A stretch of DNA of 39,835 bases from an uncultured Frankineae bacterium (GCA_902805775.1 CADCUB010000074.1:1-39835), one strand, 5' to 3'; positions 23,930 through 31,485 are shown, numbered from the stretch's first letter. Made by a program: numbers and translations. The notes: generated from the letters alone by a model not told the origin.

Positions 23930-25185
23930 CGGGGCCGGCCCGCGTCAGGGGCGACCGCAGCGGGGCCGACAGCGTCCGGCACGACCGCAGCAGGCGCGAC
24001 CGCGTCCGGGCCGACCGCGTCAGGGACGATCCTCTCCCCGACGACCTCGCCGACCACGACGACGGCCGGCGCGCGCACCTGTCCCACCTCGGCTCCGGCA
24101 CCGGCCAGCGTCGTGACCGACGTGGACTGCGCCGGCAGGGTGGCGTCCGAGACGACGGCCACGGGCGTGGCCGGGTCGCGGCCACCGGCGAGGAGCGCCG
24201 CGCACACCGCTGGCAGCCGGTCCCCGGCCATGAGCAGCACCAGCGTGCCGCCGACGCGGGCGAGGGCGTCCCAGTCGACGGTGGACGCGGGGTCGCCGGG
24301 CGGCAGGTGCGCCGAGACGACGGTGAACGACTGGTTCACGCCGCGGGCGGTCACCGGGATGCCGGCGCTGGTGGGTCCGGCCAGGGCGCTGGAGATCCCC
24401 GGCACCACCTCGACCGGCAGCCCTGCGCGCACGCAGGCCGCGACCTCCTCGATGCCGCGGGCGAAGACGTGCACGTCCCCGCCCTTGAGCCGGACGACCC
24501 GGCGGCCCTGCGCGGCGCGGTCGACGAGCACCTGCTCGATGTCGCGCTGCGACCACGACGGACCGCTCGGGCTCTTGCCGACCTCGATCACCTCGACGCC
24601 GTCGGGCAGGGGCACCTGGGGCGCCAGGCGGTCGCGCACGACGACGTCGGCGCCGGCGAGCAGGCGTCGTCCCCGCACGGTCAGCAGGTCGGGGTCGCCG
24701 GGTCCGCCGCCGACCAGCGCCACCGACCCAGGGCCGGGGCGGGTGCGCCGCAGGGGCAGCCCGCCGGTGTCGAGGGTCAGTGCCACCGCGTCGCGCAGCG
24801 CCACCGCGCGGCGCGGGTCGCGGCCGGCGGTCACGGAGACCAGCACGTCGTCCGCCCGGGCCACGGCCGGCACCCACGCCGGCGACCGGGTGGCGTCGTC
24901 GGCGCGCACGCACCACGTGCGGCTGCGCTCGCAGGCCGCCGCCACCGCGTCGTCCACGACCCCGCTGCAGGCCAGCACCAGCCAGGCGCCGTCGACGTCG
25001 CCGTCGCGGAACGTCCGGCGCTGCACCGGCACCTCGGGGAAGCCCTCGGCCACCTCCGGGCTGACGACGTCCACCGCCGCGCCCGCCGCCAGCAGCGAGC
25101 GCACCCGCCGGGCAGCGACCGCTCCCCCGCCGACGACGAGCACGCGCCGACCCGCCAGGTCGAGGTGCAGCGGGAAGGCGTTCAG
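23926..25185 (-). CDS. cysG: siroheme synthase: precorrin-2 dehydrogenase / uroporphyrinogen-III C-methyltransferase
   Basis: Makes sirohydrochlorin from uroporphyrinogen III. The N-terminal dehydrogenase shows PLHLDLAGRRVLVVGGGAVA. The SAM methyltransferase domain shows VALVGGGPGDPDLLTVRG, VRLKGGDVHVFARGIEE and VVPGISSALAGPTSAGIPVT. The conserved N-terminus begins upstream of the first GTG (25143). The frame is then open back to a CTG at 25185 that overlaps the cysN stop (CTGA), with GGGGA upstream, so I take CTG as the start. The last 35 or so residues are a degenerate five-residue repeat (VPDAV, GPDAV, APAAV). Length would be 419 aa. Confidence 0.88.
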   Translation of the reverse strand: MNAFPLHLDLAGRRVLVVGGGAVAARRVRSLLAAGAAVDVVSPEVAEGFPEVPVQRRTFRDGDVDGAWLVLACSGVVDDAVAAACERSRTWCVRADDATRSPAWVPAVARADDVLVSVTAGRDPRRAVALRDAVALTLDTGGLPLRRTRPGPGSVALVGGGPGDPDLLTVRGRRLLAGADVVVRDRLAPQVPLPDGVEVIEVGKSPSGPSWSQRDIEQVLVDRAAQGRRVVRLKGGDVHVFARGIEEVAACVRAGLPVEVVPGISSALAGPTSAGIPVTARGVNQSFTVVSAHLPPGDPASTVDWDALARVGGTLVLLMAGDRLPAVCAALLAGGRDPATPVAVVSDATLPAQSTSVTTLAGAGAEVGQVRAPAVVVVGEVVGERIVPDAVGPDAVAPAAVVPDAVGPAAVAPDAGRPR

Positions 25186-26441
25186 CCGACCATCCCCGCG
25201 CCGAGGGTCGTGCCGGTCGCGTCGTCGACCACGAGGAAGGCGCCGGTGGTGCGGTCCACGGCGTACGGGTCGACCGCGAGCGGCGAGGCCACCCTCAGTG
25301 CCACGCGGCCGATGTCGTTGAGGCCCAGCTCGGAGACCGGCTCGGAGGTCAGCGACGCGACGTCGACCCGGTCGGTCACGGCGCTGACCAGCGCCTTGAC
25401 CGTGCGCGTCGTGTGCTTGACCAGCACGCGGGCGCCCGGCCGCAGCGGCGCGTCGGCCATCCAGCAGACGGTGGCGTCCAGGGCCGAGACGGTCCGGGGC
25501 GGTGCGGCGGCCGCGACGAGCATGTCGCCGCGGCTGACGTCGAGCTCGTCGCTCAGCCGGACGGTGACGGCCTGGCGGGCGACGGCGGCGTCGAGCGGGC
25601 CGTCGTAGGTGTCGATGCCGGCGACGGTCGAGGACCGCCCGGACGGCAGCACGACGACGTCATCGCCGACGCGCAGCGTGCCGCTCGCGACCGTGCCGGC
25701 GTAGCCGCGGTAGTCGGGGCGCTCGGCCGACATCGGGCGGATGACGTACTGCACCGGGAAGCGCGAAGGCCGGGTCTCGCCGTGGTCGCGCTCGACGTGC
25801 ACCCCCTCGAGGTGCTCGAGCAGCGACGGGCCGTCGTACCAGCCCATCGCCGAGCTGCGGTGGACCACGTTGTCACCCTGGAGCGCCGCCATCGGGATGG
25901 CGGTCACGTCGGGCAGCGCGCCGAAGCGGTCGCGCAGGTCGTCGGTGAGCGAGGTGAAGTCGCGGACGATGTCGGTGTAGACCCCGCGCTCGTGGGCCAC
26001 GAGGTCCATCTTGTTGACCGCGAGCACGAGGTGGGGCACCCGCAGCAGCGCCGACAGCGCGGCGTGCCGGCGGGTCTGCTCGACGACGCCCTTGCGCGCG
26101 TCGACGAGCACCAGCGCGAGGTCGGCCGTCGAGGCGCCGGTGACCATGTTGCGGGTGTACTGCACGTGGCCCGGGGTGTCGGCGACGATGAACGACCGCA
26201 CCGGCGTGGAGAAGTAGCGGTAGGCGACGTCGATCGTGATGCCCTGCTCGCGCTCGGCCCGCAGGCCGTCGGTGAGCAGCGCCAGGTTGGTGTAGTCGTC
26301 ACCGCGGTCGGCGCTGGTGCGCTCGACCTGCTCGAGCTGGTCCTGGAAGACCGTCTTGGTGTCGTAGAGCAGCCGTCCGATGAGGGTGGACTTGCCGTCG
26401 TCGACGGAGCCGGCCGTGGCGAAGCGCAGGAGGTCGCTCAC
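25182..26441 (-). CDS. cysN: sulfate adenylyltransferase GTPase subunit CysN
   Basis: GTPase subunit of ATP sulfurylase; GTP hydrolysis drives APS formation by CysD. The protein is 419 aa. It begins SDLLRFATAGSVDDGKSTLI (G1), with GITIDVAYRYF (G2), DTPGH (G3) and NKMD (G4). The EF-Tu-like beta-barrel domains follow (PVQYVIRPMSAERPDYRGYAG). There is no fused CysC kinase domain, consistent with the separate cysC gene. I chose GTG at 26441 because the family starts with SDLLRFATAGS and GGGGGG lies upstream; an ATG at 26465 would add eight residues but has no ribosome site. It follows cysD by 28 nt and abuts cysG. Confidence 0.95.
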   Translation of the reverse strand: MSDLLRFATAGSVDDGKSTLIGRLLYDTKTVFQDQLEQVERTSADRGDDYTNLALLTDGLRAEREQGITIDVAYRYFSTPVRSFIVADTPGHVQYTRNMVTGASTADLALVLVDARKGVVEQTRRHAALSALLRVPHLVLAVNKMDLVAHERGVYTDIVRDFTSLTDDLRDRFGALPDVTAIPMAALQGDNVVHRSSAMGWYDGPSLLEHLEGVHVERDHGETRPSRFPVQYVIRPMSAERPDYRGYAGTVASGTLRVGDDVVVLPSGRSSTVAGIDTYDGPLDAAVARQAVTVRLSDELDVSRGDMLVAAAAPPRTVSALDATVCWMADAPLRPGARVLVKHTTRTVKALVSAVTDRVDVASLTSEPVSELGLNDIGRVALRVASPLAVDPYAVDRTTGAFLVVDDATGTTLGAGMVG

Positions 26442-26469
26442 CAGAAGCACCCCCCGGTGCGGCATGCCA

Positions 26470-27378
26470 TCAGAAGTAGCCTTCTTTCTTGCGGTCCTCC
26501 ATGGCGGCCTCGCTCGCCCTGTCGTCGGCGCGGGTGGCGCCCCGCTCGGTGATCCGTGTGGAGGCGACCTCGTCGACGACCTCCTCCGGCGTACGGGCCG
26601 GCGACTCGACCGCACCCGTGCAGGACGCGTCACCCACGGTCCGGTAGCGCACCAGCCGGGTCGTCACGGTCTCCCCCGGACGCGGCAGCGAGTGCTCGGT
26701 CACGCCGAGCACCATCCCGTCGCGCTCGAAGACCTCGCGCGCGTGGGCGAAGTAGATCGACGGCACCTCGATGCGCTCGCGGGCGATGTAGCGCCACACG
26801 TCGAGCTCGGTCCAGTTCGACAGCGGGAAGACCCGGATGTGCTCACCGGGTGCGTGCCGGCCGTTGTAGAGGTTCCACAGCTCGGGGCGCTGGTTCTTGG
26901 GGTCCCACTGGCCGAAGGCGTCGCGGAAGGAGAAGAACCGCTCCTTCGCCCGGGCCTTCTCCTCGTCGCGGCGGGCGCCGCCGAAGACGGCGTCGTACCG
27001 GCCCTCCTCGATCGCCCGCAGCAGGGTCGTGGTCTGCAGCGGGTTGCGCAGCCCGCCGGGCACCTCGCGGACCCGGCCGGCGTCGATGTCGTCCTGCACC
27101 TGCGCCACGACCAGCCGGGCACCGAGCTCGGCGACCCGGCGGTCGCGGAACTCCAGCACCTCGGGGAAGTTGTGCCCGGTGTCGACGTGCACCAGCGGGA
27201 ACGGGATGCGCGCGGGCCAGAAGGCCTTCTGCGCCAGGTGGAGCATGACGATGGAGTCCTTGCCGCCGCTGAACAGCAGCGCCGGCCGCTCGAACTCCGC
27301 CGCGACCTCGCGGAACACGTGGATGCTCTCGGCCTCCAGGACGTCGAGCTGGGACAGCCCGGTCAGCGCCGTCGTCAC
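26470..27378 (-). CDS. cysD: sulfate adenylyltransferase subunit CysD
   Basis: Catalytic subunit of ATP sulfurylase (sulfate + ATP to APS). The protein is 302 aa, the family length. It shows [20 protein letters not shown], the PP-loop [28 protein letters not shown], and [25 protein letters not shown]. The C-terminus is the typical [11 protein letters not shown] start overlapping the cysC stop (GTGA). Works as a CysND complex with the next gene. Confidence 0.96.
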   Translation of the reverse strand: MTTALTGLSQLDVLEAESIHVFREVAAEFERPALLFSGGKDSIVMLHLAQKAFWPARIPFPLVHVDTGHNFPEVLEFRDRRVAELGARLVVAQVQDDIDAGRVREVPGGLRNPLQTTTLLRAIEEGRYDAVFGGARRDEEKARAKERFFSFRDAFGQWDPKNQRPELWNLYNGRHAPGEHIRVFPLSNWTELDVWRYIARERIEVPSIYFAHAREVFERDGMVLGVTEHSLPRPGETVTTRLVRYRTVGDASCTGAVESPARTPEEVVDEVASTRITERGATRADDRASEAAMEDRKKEGYF

Positions 27379-27962
27379 AGAAGGCCCCTCTCCTGCAGCA
27401 CGGCCAGCAGCTGGTCGACCGACTGCTCGAGGCTCTGCTCGTGCGTCGGGACGCGGGCGTCGGGCGCGGTCGGCGCCTCGTACGGCGCGTCGACGCCGGT
27501 CAGCCCCTGCAGGTCGCCGGCGCGCTGCCGGGCGTACAGGCCCTTGACGTCGCGCTCGCTGCACACCTCGACCGGAGTGGCCACGTGCACCTCGAGGAAG
27601 GCCGCGCCTCGTGCGTCGTGCAGGGCACGCACGGCCTGCCGCGTCGCGGCGTACGGGCTGATGACGCTCGCCAGCACCAGCACGCCGTGCTTGGCCAGGG
27701 TGGCGGCGACCCACCCGATGCGCAGGACGTTGGTGTCGCGGTCCTCCCGGCTGAAGCCCAGGCCCCGGGACAGGAACTCGCGCACCTCGTCACCGTCGAG
27801 GTTCTCCACCCCGCTCACGCCGCGCTCGTGCAGGCGCGCCGCGAGCGCCGTGGCCAGCGTCGTCTTGCCGGCGCTCGGCAGGCCGGTCAGCCACACCGTC
27901 GCCCCGTACGTCGCAGGGGTGACGGGAGCGGCGGGGTCCTGCCGCTCGTCGAGGGCGGTCAC
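27375..27962 (-). CDS. cysC: adenylylsulfate kinase
   Basis: Phosphorylates APS to PAPS. The protein is 195 aa. The P-loop is [11 protein letters not shown], with [19 protein letters not shown] and [13 protein letters not shown] binding [18 protein letters not shown] and [21 protein letters not shown] lie in the second half, and VDAPYEAP is also conserved. GTG start with AGGAGG 9 nt upstream. First structural gene of the minus-strand cys operon, 85 nt after the leader peptide stop (28048). Since CysH here looks like an APS reductase, PAPS made by this enzyme probably serves sulfation rather than reduction. Confidence 0.95.
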   Translation of the reverse strand: MTALDERQDPAAPVTPATYGATVWLTGLPSAGKTTLATALAARLHERGVSGVENLDGDEVREFLSRGLGFSREDRDTNVLRIGWVAATLAKHGVLVLASVISPYAATRQAVRALHDARGAAFLEVHVATPVEVCSERDVKGLYARQRAGDLQGLTGVDAPYEAPTAPDARVPTHEQSLEQSVDQLLAVLQERGLL

Positions 27963-28047
27963 AGCGGGTCCTCCTGCAGAGCGCGGGGCCGGACGCGGGC
28001 GGTCCGGTCAGGGGCGGTCGGGCGCGGATCGGGCGCGGGACGTCCGC

Positions 28048-28119
28048 TCAGGAACAGACGGCGCTCGTGACGCGCTGCAGGTCCACGTGCAGACGTGCGA
28101 CCAGGCGGACACCCGTCAC
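28048..28119 (-). CDS. cysteine-type leader peptide of the cysC operon
   Basis: A 23-aa open frame that starts VTGVRLVARLHVDL and ends QRVTSAVCS. The GTG start is 6 nt after a -10-like hexamer (GACCAT on the minus strand), which suggests a leaderless mRNA. The motif R-x-HVDL-x-R-xx-SAVCS recurs in the divergent leader upstream of sir (28159-28227), and resembles short leader peptides annotated before sulfur genes in other actinomycetes. The Cys codon next to the stop suits sensing of charged tRNA-Cys by ribosome stalling or release. The 85-nt gap to cysC shows only a weak hairpin. Confidence 0.7.
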   Translation of the reverse strand: MTGVRLVARLHVDLQRVTSAVCS

Positions 28120-28132
28120 GGGGAGATGGTCC

Positions 28133-28144
28133 CACAGCGCTGTG
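28133..28144. promoter_or_regulatory. central palindrome in the cys/sir divergent region
   Basis: CACAGCGCTGTG is a perfect 12-bp palindrome between the two leader peptides and 1 nt upstream of the putative -10 of the minus-strand one. It is a candidate operator for a dimeric sulfur regulator controlling both directions. No regulator gene lies nearby. Confidence 0.4.
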
Positions 28145-28158
28145 CCACCCTGGAGAGC

Positions 28159-28227
28159 GTGTCCGCCCTCCTCACGTCCCGTCGCCACGTGGACCTGAAG
28201 CGCACGGCCAGCGCCGTCTGTTCCTGA
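28159..28227 (+). CDS. cysteine-type leader peptide of the sir operon
   Basis: A 22-aa open frame, VSALLTSRRHVDL then KRTASAVCS, ending 52 nt before the sir ATG. The GTG at 28159 follows GGAG closely; an in-frame ATG at 28126 (33 aa) is the alternative. It shares R-x-HVDL-x-R-xx-SAVCS with the minus-strand leader. The 18 nt encoding its C-terminal end (28210-28227) are the perfect complement of the other leader's end (28048-28065). Confidence 0.7.
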   Translation: MSALLTSRRHVDLKRTASAVCS

Positions 28228-28279
28228 CGCCGCCCCGCCCGCCCGGACCTGCACCACCTTCCTGACATCGGAGAACCGC

Positions 28280-29914
28280 ATGCCCGCCACGCGCGGACAA
28301 GGCCAGTGGGCGCTCGGCTACCGCGAGCCCCTGAACCAGAACGAGCAGTCGAAGAAGGACAGCAACCCGCTGACCGTCAAGTCGCGGATCCTGGACATCT
28401 ACGCGAAGGGCGGCTTCGACTCCATCGACGGCGGTGACCTGCGCGGACGGTTCCGCTGGTACGGCCTGTACACCCAGCGCGCGCAGGGCATCCCCGGTGG
28501 CAAGACCGCCGTGCTGGAGCCCGAGGAGCTCGAGGCGCCGTACTTCATGCTGCGCATCCGCATCGACGGCGGACGGCTGACCAACGAGCAGCTGCGCACG
28601 ATCGGCGAGGTCTCCACCGAGTACGGCCGGGACGTGGCCGACATCACCGACCGGCAGAACGTCCAGCTGCACTGGATCCGCATCGAGGACGTCCCGGCGA
28701 TCTGGGAGCGGCTCGACGCGGTCGGGCTCGACACGACCGAGGCGTGCGGCGACTGCCCGCGGGTCATCGTCGGCTGTCCGCTGGCCGGGGTCGACGGCGC
28801 CGAGGTGCTGGACGCCAGCGGGGTCCTGGAGGAGGTCCGCGCGCGCTACATCGGCGACCCGGCGTTCTCCAACCTGCCCCGCAAGTTCAAGACCTCCATC
28901 TCCGGGTGCTCGGTGCACTGCACCAACCACGAGATCAACGACGTCGCGTTCGTGGGCGTGCGCCTGCCCGACGGGACCGTCGGCTACGACCTGTGGGTCG
29001 GCGGCGGGCTGTCGACCAACCCCAAGCTCGCCGTGCGGCTGGGCGTGTTCGTCGAGCCCGCGCGGGTGGCCGAGGTGTGGGCCGGCGTGACGTCGGTGTT
29101 CCGCGACTACGGCTACCGCCGCTCGCGCATGCACGCGCGGCTGAAGTTCCTCATGGCCGACTGGGGGCCCGTGAAGTTCCGGCAGGTGCTCGAGGACGAG
29201 TACCTGACCGGCCCGCTGCCCGACGGCCCTGCTCCCGCGACCCCGCCGACGCCGGACCGCGACCACGTCGGCGTCCACGCGCAGAGCGACGGCCGCTCCT
29301 ACGTCGGCGCCGTGCCGCGGGCAGGCCGTACGAGCGGCCGCCAGCTGCAGCGGGTCGCCGAGCTGGCCGAGCTGTACGGCGACGGGCAGGTGTCGACCAC
29401 CGCTCAGCAGGGGCTGGTGGTGCTGGGCGTGCCCGAGGAGAACCTCGAGCCGCTGGTCGGCTGCCTGGAGGCCGAGGACCTGCGCGTGCGGCCGTCGGTC
29501 TTCCGCCGGGGCGTGCTCGCCTGCACCGGGCTGGAGTTCTGCAAGCTGGCGATCGTCGAGACCAAGGCCCGCTCGGTCGACCTCTACGCCGAGCTCGAGA
29601 AGCGGCTGCCCGACTTCGACGAGCCGATCACGATCAACGTCAACGGCTGCCCCAACTCCTGCGCGCGCTTCCAGACCGGCGACATCGGCCTCAAGGGCTC
29701 GATCGTCGACGGCGAGGAGGGCTTCCAGGTGCACCTGGGCGGACGGCTCGGCGAGGACGCCGGCTTCGGCCGCAAGTCGCGCGGGCTCAAGGTCACCGCG
29801 GACGGCGCCGCCGACTACGTCGAGCGGGTCCTGCGGTCCTACCTCGACCACCGCGAGGACGGCGAGCGGTTCGCCACGTGGGCGCGCCGGGCCGACGAGG
29901 CGCTGCTGAAGTGA
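28280..29914 (+). CDS. sir: ferredoxin-dependent sulfite reductase
   Basis: Reduces sulfite to sulfide with six electrons using siroheme and a 4Fe-4S cluster. The protein is 544 aa, the length of the mycobacterial NirA/SirA type. Cluster ligands are Cys415 and Cys421 (CTGLEFC) and Cys457 and Cys461 (NGCPNSC). Tyr64 (WYGLYTQR) and Cys156 (TEACGDCPR) are 92 residues apart, the same spacing as the Tyr-Cys crosslink of the M. tuberculosis enzyme, which marks sulfite rather than nitrite reductases. The ATG has GGAGA upstream. Preceded by a leader peptide and followed 10 nt later by a small zinc-ribbon gene; divergent from cysCDNG-cbiX. Confidence 0.95.
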   Translation: MPATRGQGQWALGYREPLNQNEQSKKDSNPLTVKSRILDIYAKGGFDSIDGGDLRGRFRWYGLYTQRAQGIPGGKTAVLEPEELEAPYFMLRIRIDGGRLTNEQLRTIGEVSTEYGRDVADITDRQNVQLHWIRIEDVPAIWERLDAVGLDTTEACGDCPRVIVGCPLAGVDGAEVLDASGVLEEVRARYIGDPAFSNLPRKFKTSISGCSVHCTNHEINDVAFVGVRLPDGTVGYDLWVGGGLSTNPKLAVRLGVFVEPARVAEVWAGVTSVFRDYGYRRSRMHARLKFLMADWGPVKFRQVLEDEYLTGPLPDGPAPATPPTPDRDHVGVHAQSDGRSYVGAVPRAGRTSGRQLQRVAELAELYGDGQVSTTAQQGLVVLGVPEENLEPLVGCLEAEDLRVRPSVFRRGVLACTGLEFCKLAIVETKARSVDLYAELEKRLPDFDEPITINVNGCPNSCARFQTGDIGLKGSIVDGEEGFQVHLGGRLGEDAGFGRKSRGLKVTADGAADYVERVLRSYLDHREDGERFATWARRADEALLK

Positions 29915-29924
29915 GGCCGCGCCC

Positions 29925-30083
29925 ATGACCGAGCGGGCCGCGCCCATGTACTGCCCGTACTGCGGTGAGGACGTCATCCGCCCCTGGGGCGACGACCCGG
30001 ACAAGGGGCACGCCGACTGGCGGTGCGAGTCCTGCCTGCGGGTGTTCAGCGTCCGCTACAAGGGCCTGACCGGCACGGGCTGA
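29925..30083 (+). CDS. 52-aa zinc-ribbon protein
   Basis: Small protein with two Cys pairs, MYCPYCGED and WRCESCLRV, giving a C-x2-C, 21-residue, C-x2-C zinc ribbon. The linker is charged (PWGDDPDKGHAD) and the end is FSVRYKGLTGTG. ATG at 29925 with GAGG 8 nt upstream, 10 nt after sir, so certainly in its operon. Similar short ribbons beside sulfite reductase genes in actinomycetes are often called insertion-element-like proteins because the ribbon resembles IS1 InsA; there is no other sign of a mobile element. A role in Sir assembly or electron transfer is only a guess. Confidence 0.78.
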   Translation: MTERAAPMYCPYCGEDVIRPWGDDPDKGHADWRCESCLRVFSVRYKGLTGTG

Positions 30084-30085
30084 GA

Positions 30086-30150
30086 CCCACTACCCCGCTA
30101 GAACCGTTCGCTCGGGTCGTCCTCACGAACGGTTCCAGCGGGGTGGTGGG
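30086..30150. terminator. long hairpin after the sir operon
   Basis: The arms 30086-30110 and 30126-30150 match over 25 bp with two mismatches around a 15-nt loop; the inner part GAACCGTTCG/CGAACGGTTC is perfect. It begins 3 nt after the zinc-ribbon stop, so it is the probable terminator of sir and its partner. Confidence 0.75.
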
Positions 30151-30184
30151 CGCCGGGTGGGCCCGCGCGCCTCGCCCCGGGTGA

Positions 30185-30296
30185 CTTCCCCTGCACTGCG
30201 GTACGCCGGGAGCCTCTGCGGCGTACGGCACCGAAGGGGAGCGCGGCCCCAGCGCCGCAGCGCAGCACCTCCCCTGCGCTGCGGTACGCCGAGAGC
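30185..30296. repeat. imperfect 29-bp direct repeat in the sir-cysH gap
   Basis: Copies at 30185-30213 and 30268-30296 share the core CTGCRCTGCGGTACGCC and differ at three positions; the period is 83 bp. In the first copy GTACGCC pairs with a downstream GGCGTAC. The stretch 30084-30537 (454 nt) between the convergent sir and cysH units has no gene; it holds the terminator, these repeats and copy B of the inverted repeat. Confidence 0.55.
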
Positions 30297-30389
30297 GGCG
30301 CCGCGCCGCGCCGCGCACGGCAGGCACGGGAAAGTGCTGGTGCGCACCGGGCAAGGTGCGGCCGACCGTTCGCCCGGGTGTTCACCGCC

Positions 30390-30457
30390 GCACACGAGCT
30401 GATCGTCCGCGGGCCCTGCGCCGGCGTGTCCCGCCACACGTGGATCAGCTCGTGTGC
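30390..30457. repeat. interspersed inverted repeat, copy B
   Basis: Arms GCACACGAGCTGATC (30390-30404) and its perfect complement (30443-30457) enclose a 38-nt spacer. The arm sequence is identical to that of copy A at 20212-20289, while the spacers are unrelated. It lies between convergent units, 80 nt from the cysH stop. Confidence 0.72.
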
Positions 30458-30537
30458 GGACCGGTCAGAGTGCGGACCGACGCGACGGCCGACCGGGCCT
30501 CAGCCGCCGCCACGACGCCAGGCGCAGCCTCCCAGCC

Positions 30538-31242
30538 TCAGACGTGCAGGCCGCACTCGGTCTTGGTGGTGCCTGCCCAGCGGCCCGAGCGCGGGTCCTC
30601 GCCCGGCGCGACGCGGCGCGTGCAGGGCGCGCACCCGATCGAGGGGTAGCCGTCGTACGCGAGCGGGTTGACCAGCACGCCGTGCTCGGCGACGTAGGCG
30701 TCGACGTCGGCCTGCGTCCAGGCCGCGATGGGGTTGACCTTCACCATGGCCCGCTTGGCGTCCCACTCGACCACGCCGATGCTGCGCCGGGTCGTCGCCT
30801 CGTCGCGGCGGATGCCCGAGGCCCAGGCGGTGTACGGCTCGAGCCCGCGCGCGAGCGGCTCGACCTTGCGCAGGGCGCAGCAGGCGTTCGGGTCGCGCTC
30901 GTGCAGCCGGGTGCCGTGCTGCTGGTCCTGCTGGGCGACCGACAGCAGCGGCAGCATCGTGCGCACGTTGACGTCGTAGACCGAGGCGACCGCGTCGCGC
31001 GTGCCGATCGTCTCCGGGAAGTGGTAGCCGGTGTCGAGGAACAGCACGTCGACGCCGGACGCGACCGACGAGACGAGGTGCGCGAGCAGCCCGTCGCCCA
31101 TCGAGGAGGCGATGACGAACCGGTCGCCGAAGGTGTCGACCGCCCAGCGCAGGACGTCCTGCGCCGAGGCGTCCTCCAGCTCGCGCCCCGCCCGCTCCGC
31201 GAGGCCCTGCAGCGCTGCGTCGTCCGTCACGTCCGCGCTCAC
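30538..31242 (-). CDS. cysH: phosphoadenylyl/adenylyl-sulfate reductase (4Fe-4S APS reductase type)
   Basis: Reduces activated sulfate to sulfite. The protein is 234 aa. The substrate site includes VIASSMGDGLLAHLV and LDTGYHFPETIGTRD. Two Cys pairs, ACCALRKVEPLA and GYPSIGCAPCTRR, are the 4Fe-4S ligands typical of APS-specific reductases, and the C-terminal TECGLH holds the catalytic Cys. So the substrate is probably APS from CysND directly. I chose the GTG at 31242 because an upstream short frame (31239-31307) ends there in a GTGA overlap. It is transcribed away from the 47-aa lipoprotein gene. Confidence 0.94.
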   Translation of the reverse strand: MSADVTDDAALQGLAERAGRELEDASAQDVLRWAVDTFGDRFVIASSMGDGLLAHLVSSVASGVDVLFLDTGYHFPETIGTRDAVASVYDVNVRTMLPLLSVAQQDQQHGTRLHERDPNACCALRKVEPLARGLEPYTAWASGIRRDEATTRRSIGVVEWDAKRAMVKVNPIAAWTQADVDAYVAEHGVLVNPLAYDGYPSIGCAPCTRRVAPGEDPRSGRWAGTTKTECGLHV

Positions 31243-31307
31243 GACATCCACGACACGGGTGAACGTCCAGGTGCAGGTCGGCCTTCCCGCGGGCACGATC
31301 GAGCCAT
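31239..31307 (-). CDS. possible upstream peptide coupled to cysH
   Basis: A 22-aa frame (MARSCPREGRP, then APGRSPVSWMS). GGAG lies 6 nt before its ATG and its TGA overlaps the cysH GTG. One Cys is present. The SAVCS motif of the other sulfur leaders is absent. Its start codon shares the CATG of the divergent lipoprotein start. It may be a coupling or leader frame, or chance. Confidence 0.35.
   Translation of the reverse strand: MARSCPREGRPAPGRSPVSWMS
31294..31299 (+). promoter_or_regulatory. putative -10 of a leaderless start (47-aa lipoprotein)
   Basis: CACGAT ends exactly 6 nt before the ATG at 31306, with no ribosome-binding sequence. Confidence 0.4.
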
Positions 31308-31449
31308 GAAGCGCTCCGTCTCGGCTGTCCTGCTCGCGCTGTCCCTGCTGCTGACCGGCGCGTGCGGCAGCCAGTCCGGTGGCAACAGCTACCCCGACAA
31401 CCAGACCGACGAGGTGCCGGGCTCGGAGGAGTCCGAGGCGCCGTCCTAG
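31306..31449 (+). CDS. 47-aa lipoprotein
   Basis: Very short exported lipoprotein. A KRSVSAVLLALSLLLTGAC signal with the lipobox LTGAC is followed by only about 27 residues, all polar and acidic (SYPDNQTDEVPG, SEESEAPS). The mature peptide would be a lipid-anchored disordered tail. No family recognised. Divergent from cysH, and 36 nt before the first carotenoid-cluster gene, which has its own promoter-like hexamer. Coding status rests on the clean signal peptide and lipobox. Confidence 0.6.
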   Translation: MKRSVSAVLLALSLLLTGACGSQSGGNSYPDNQTDEVPGSEESEAPS

Positions 31450-31473
31450 TTCGCTGACGAGCCCGGGTCCTGG

Positions 31474-31479
31474 CAGGCT
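31474..31479 (+). promoter_or_regulatory. putative -10 of the carotenoid operon
   Basis: CAGGCT ends exactly 6 nt before the GTG at 31486. If used, the carotenoid operon mRNA is leaderless at its first gene. Confidence 0.45.
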
Positions 31480-31485
31480 GTGGGG

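Noticed and set aside
27963..28279. SAM or cobalamin riboswitch upstream of the sulfur genes
   Set aside because: No conserved riboswitch core seen on either strand; the region is accounted for by the two leader peptides and a palindrome.
29925..30083. Insertion-sequence remnant (InsA-like zinc ribbon)
   Set aside because: No InsB, no terminal inverted repeats and no target duplication; the gene is complete and coupled to sir.
30185..30296. CRISPR-like repeats in the sir-cysH gap
   Set aside because: Only two imperfect copies and one 54-nt interval; no array and no cas gene.
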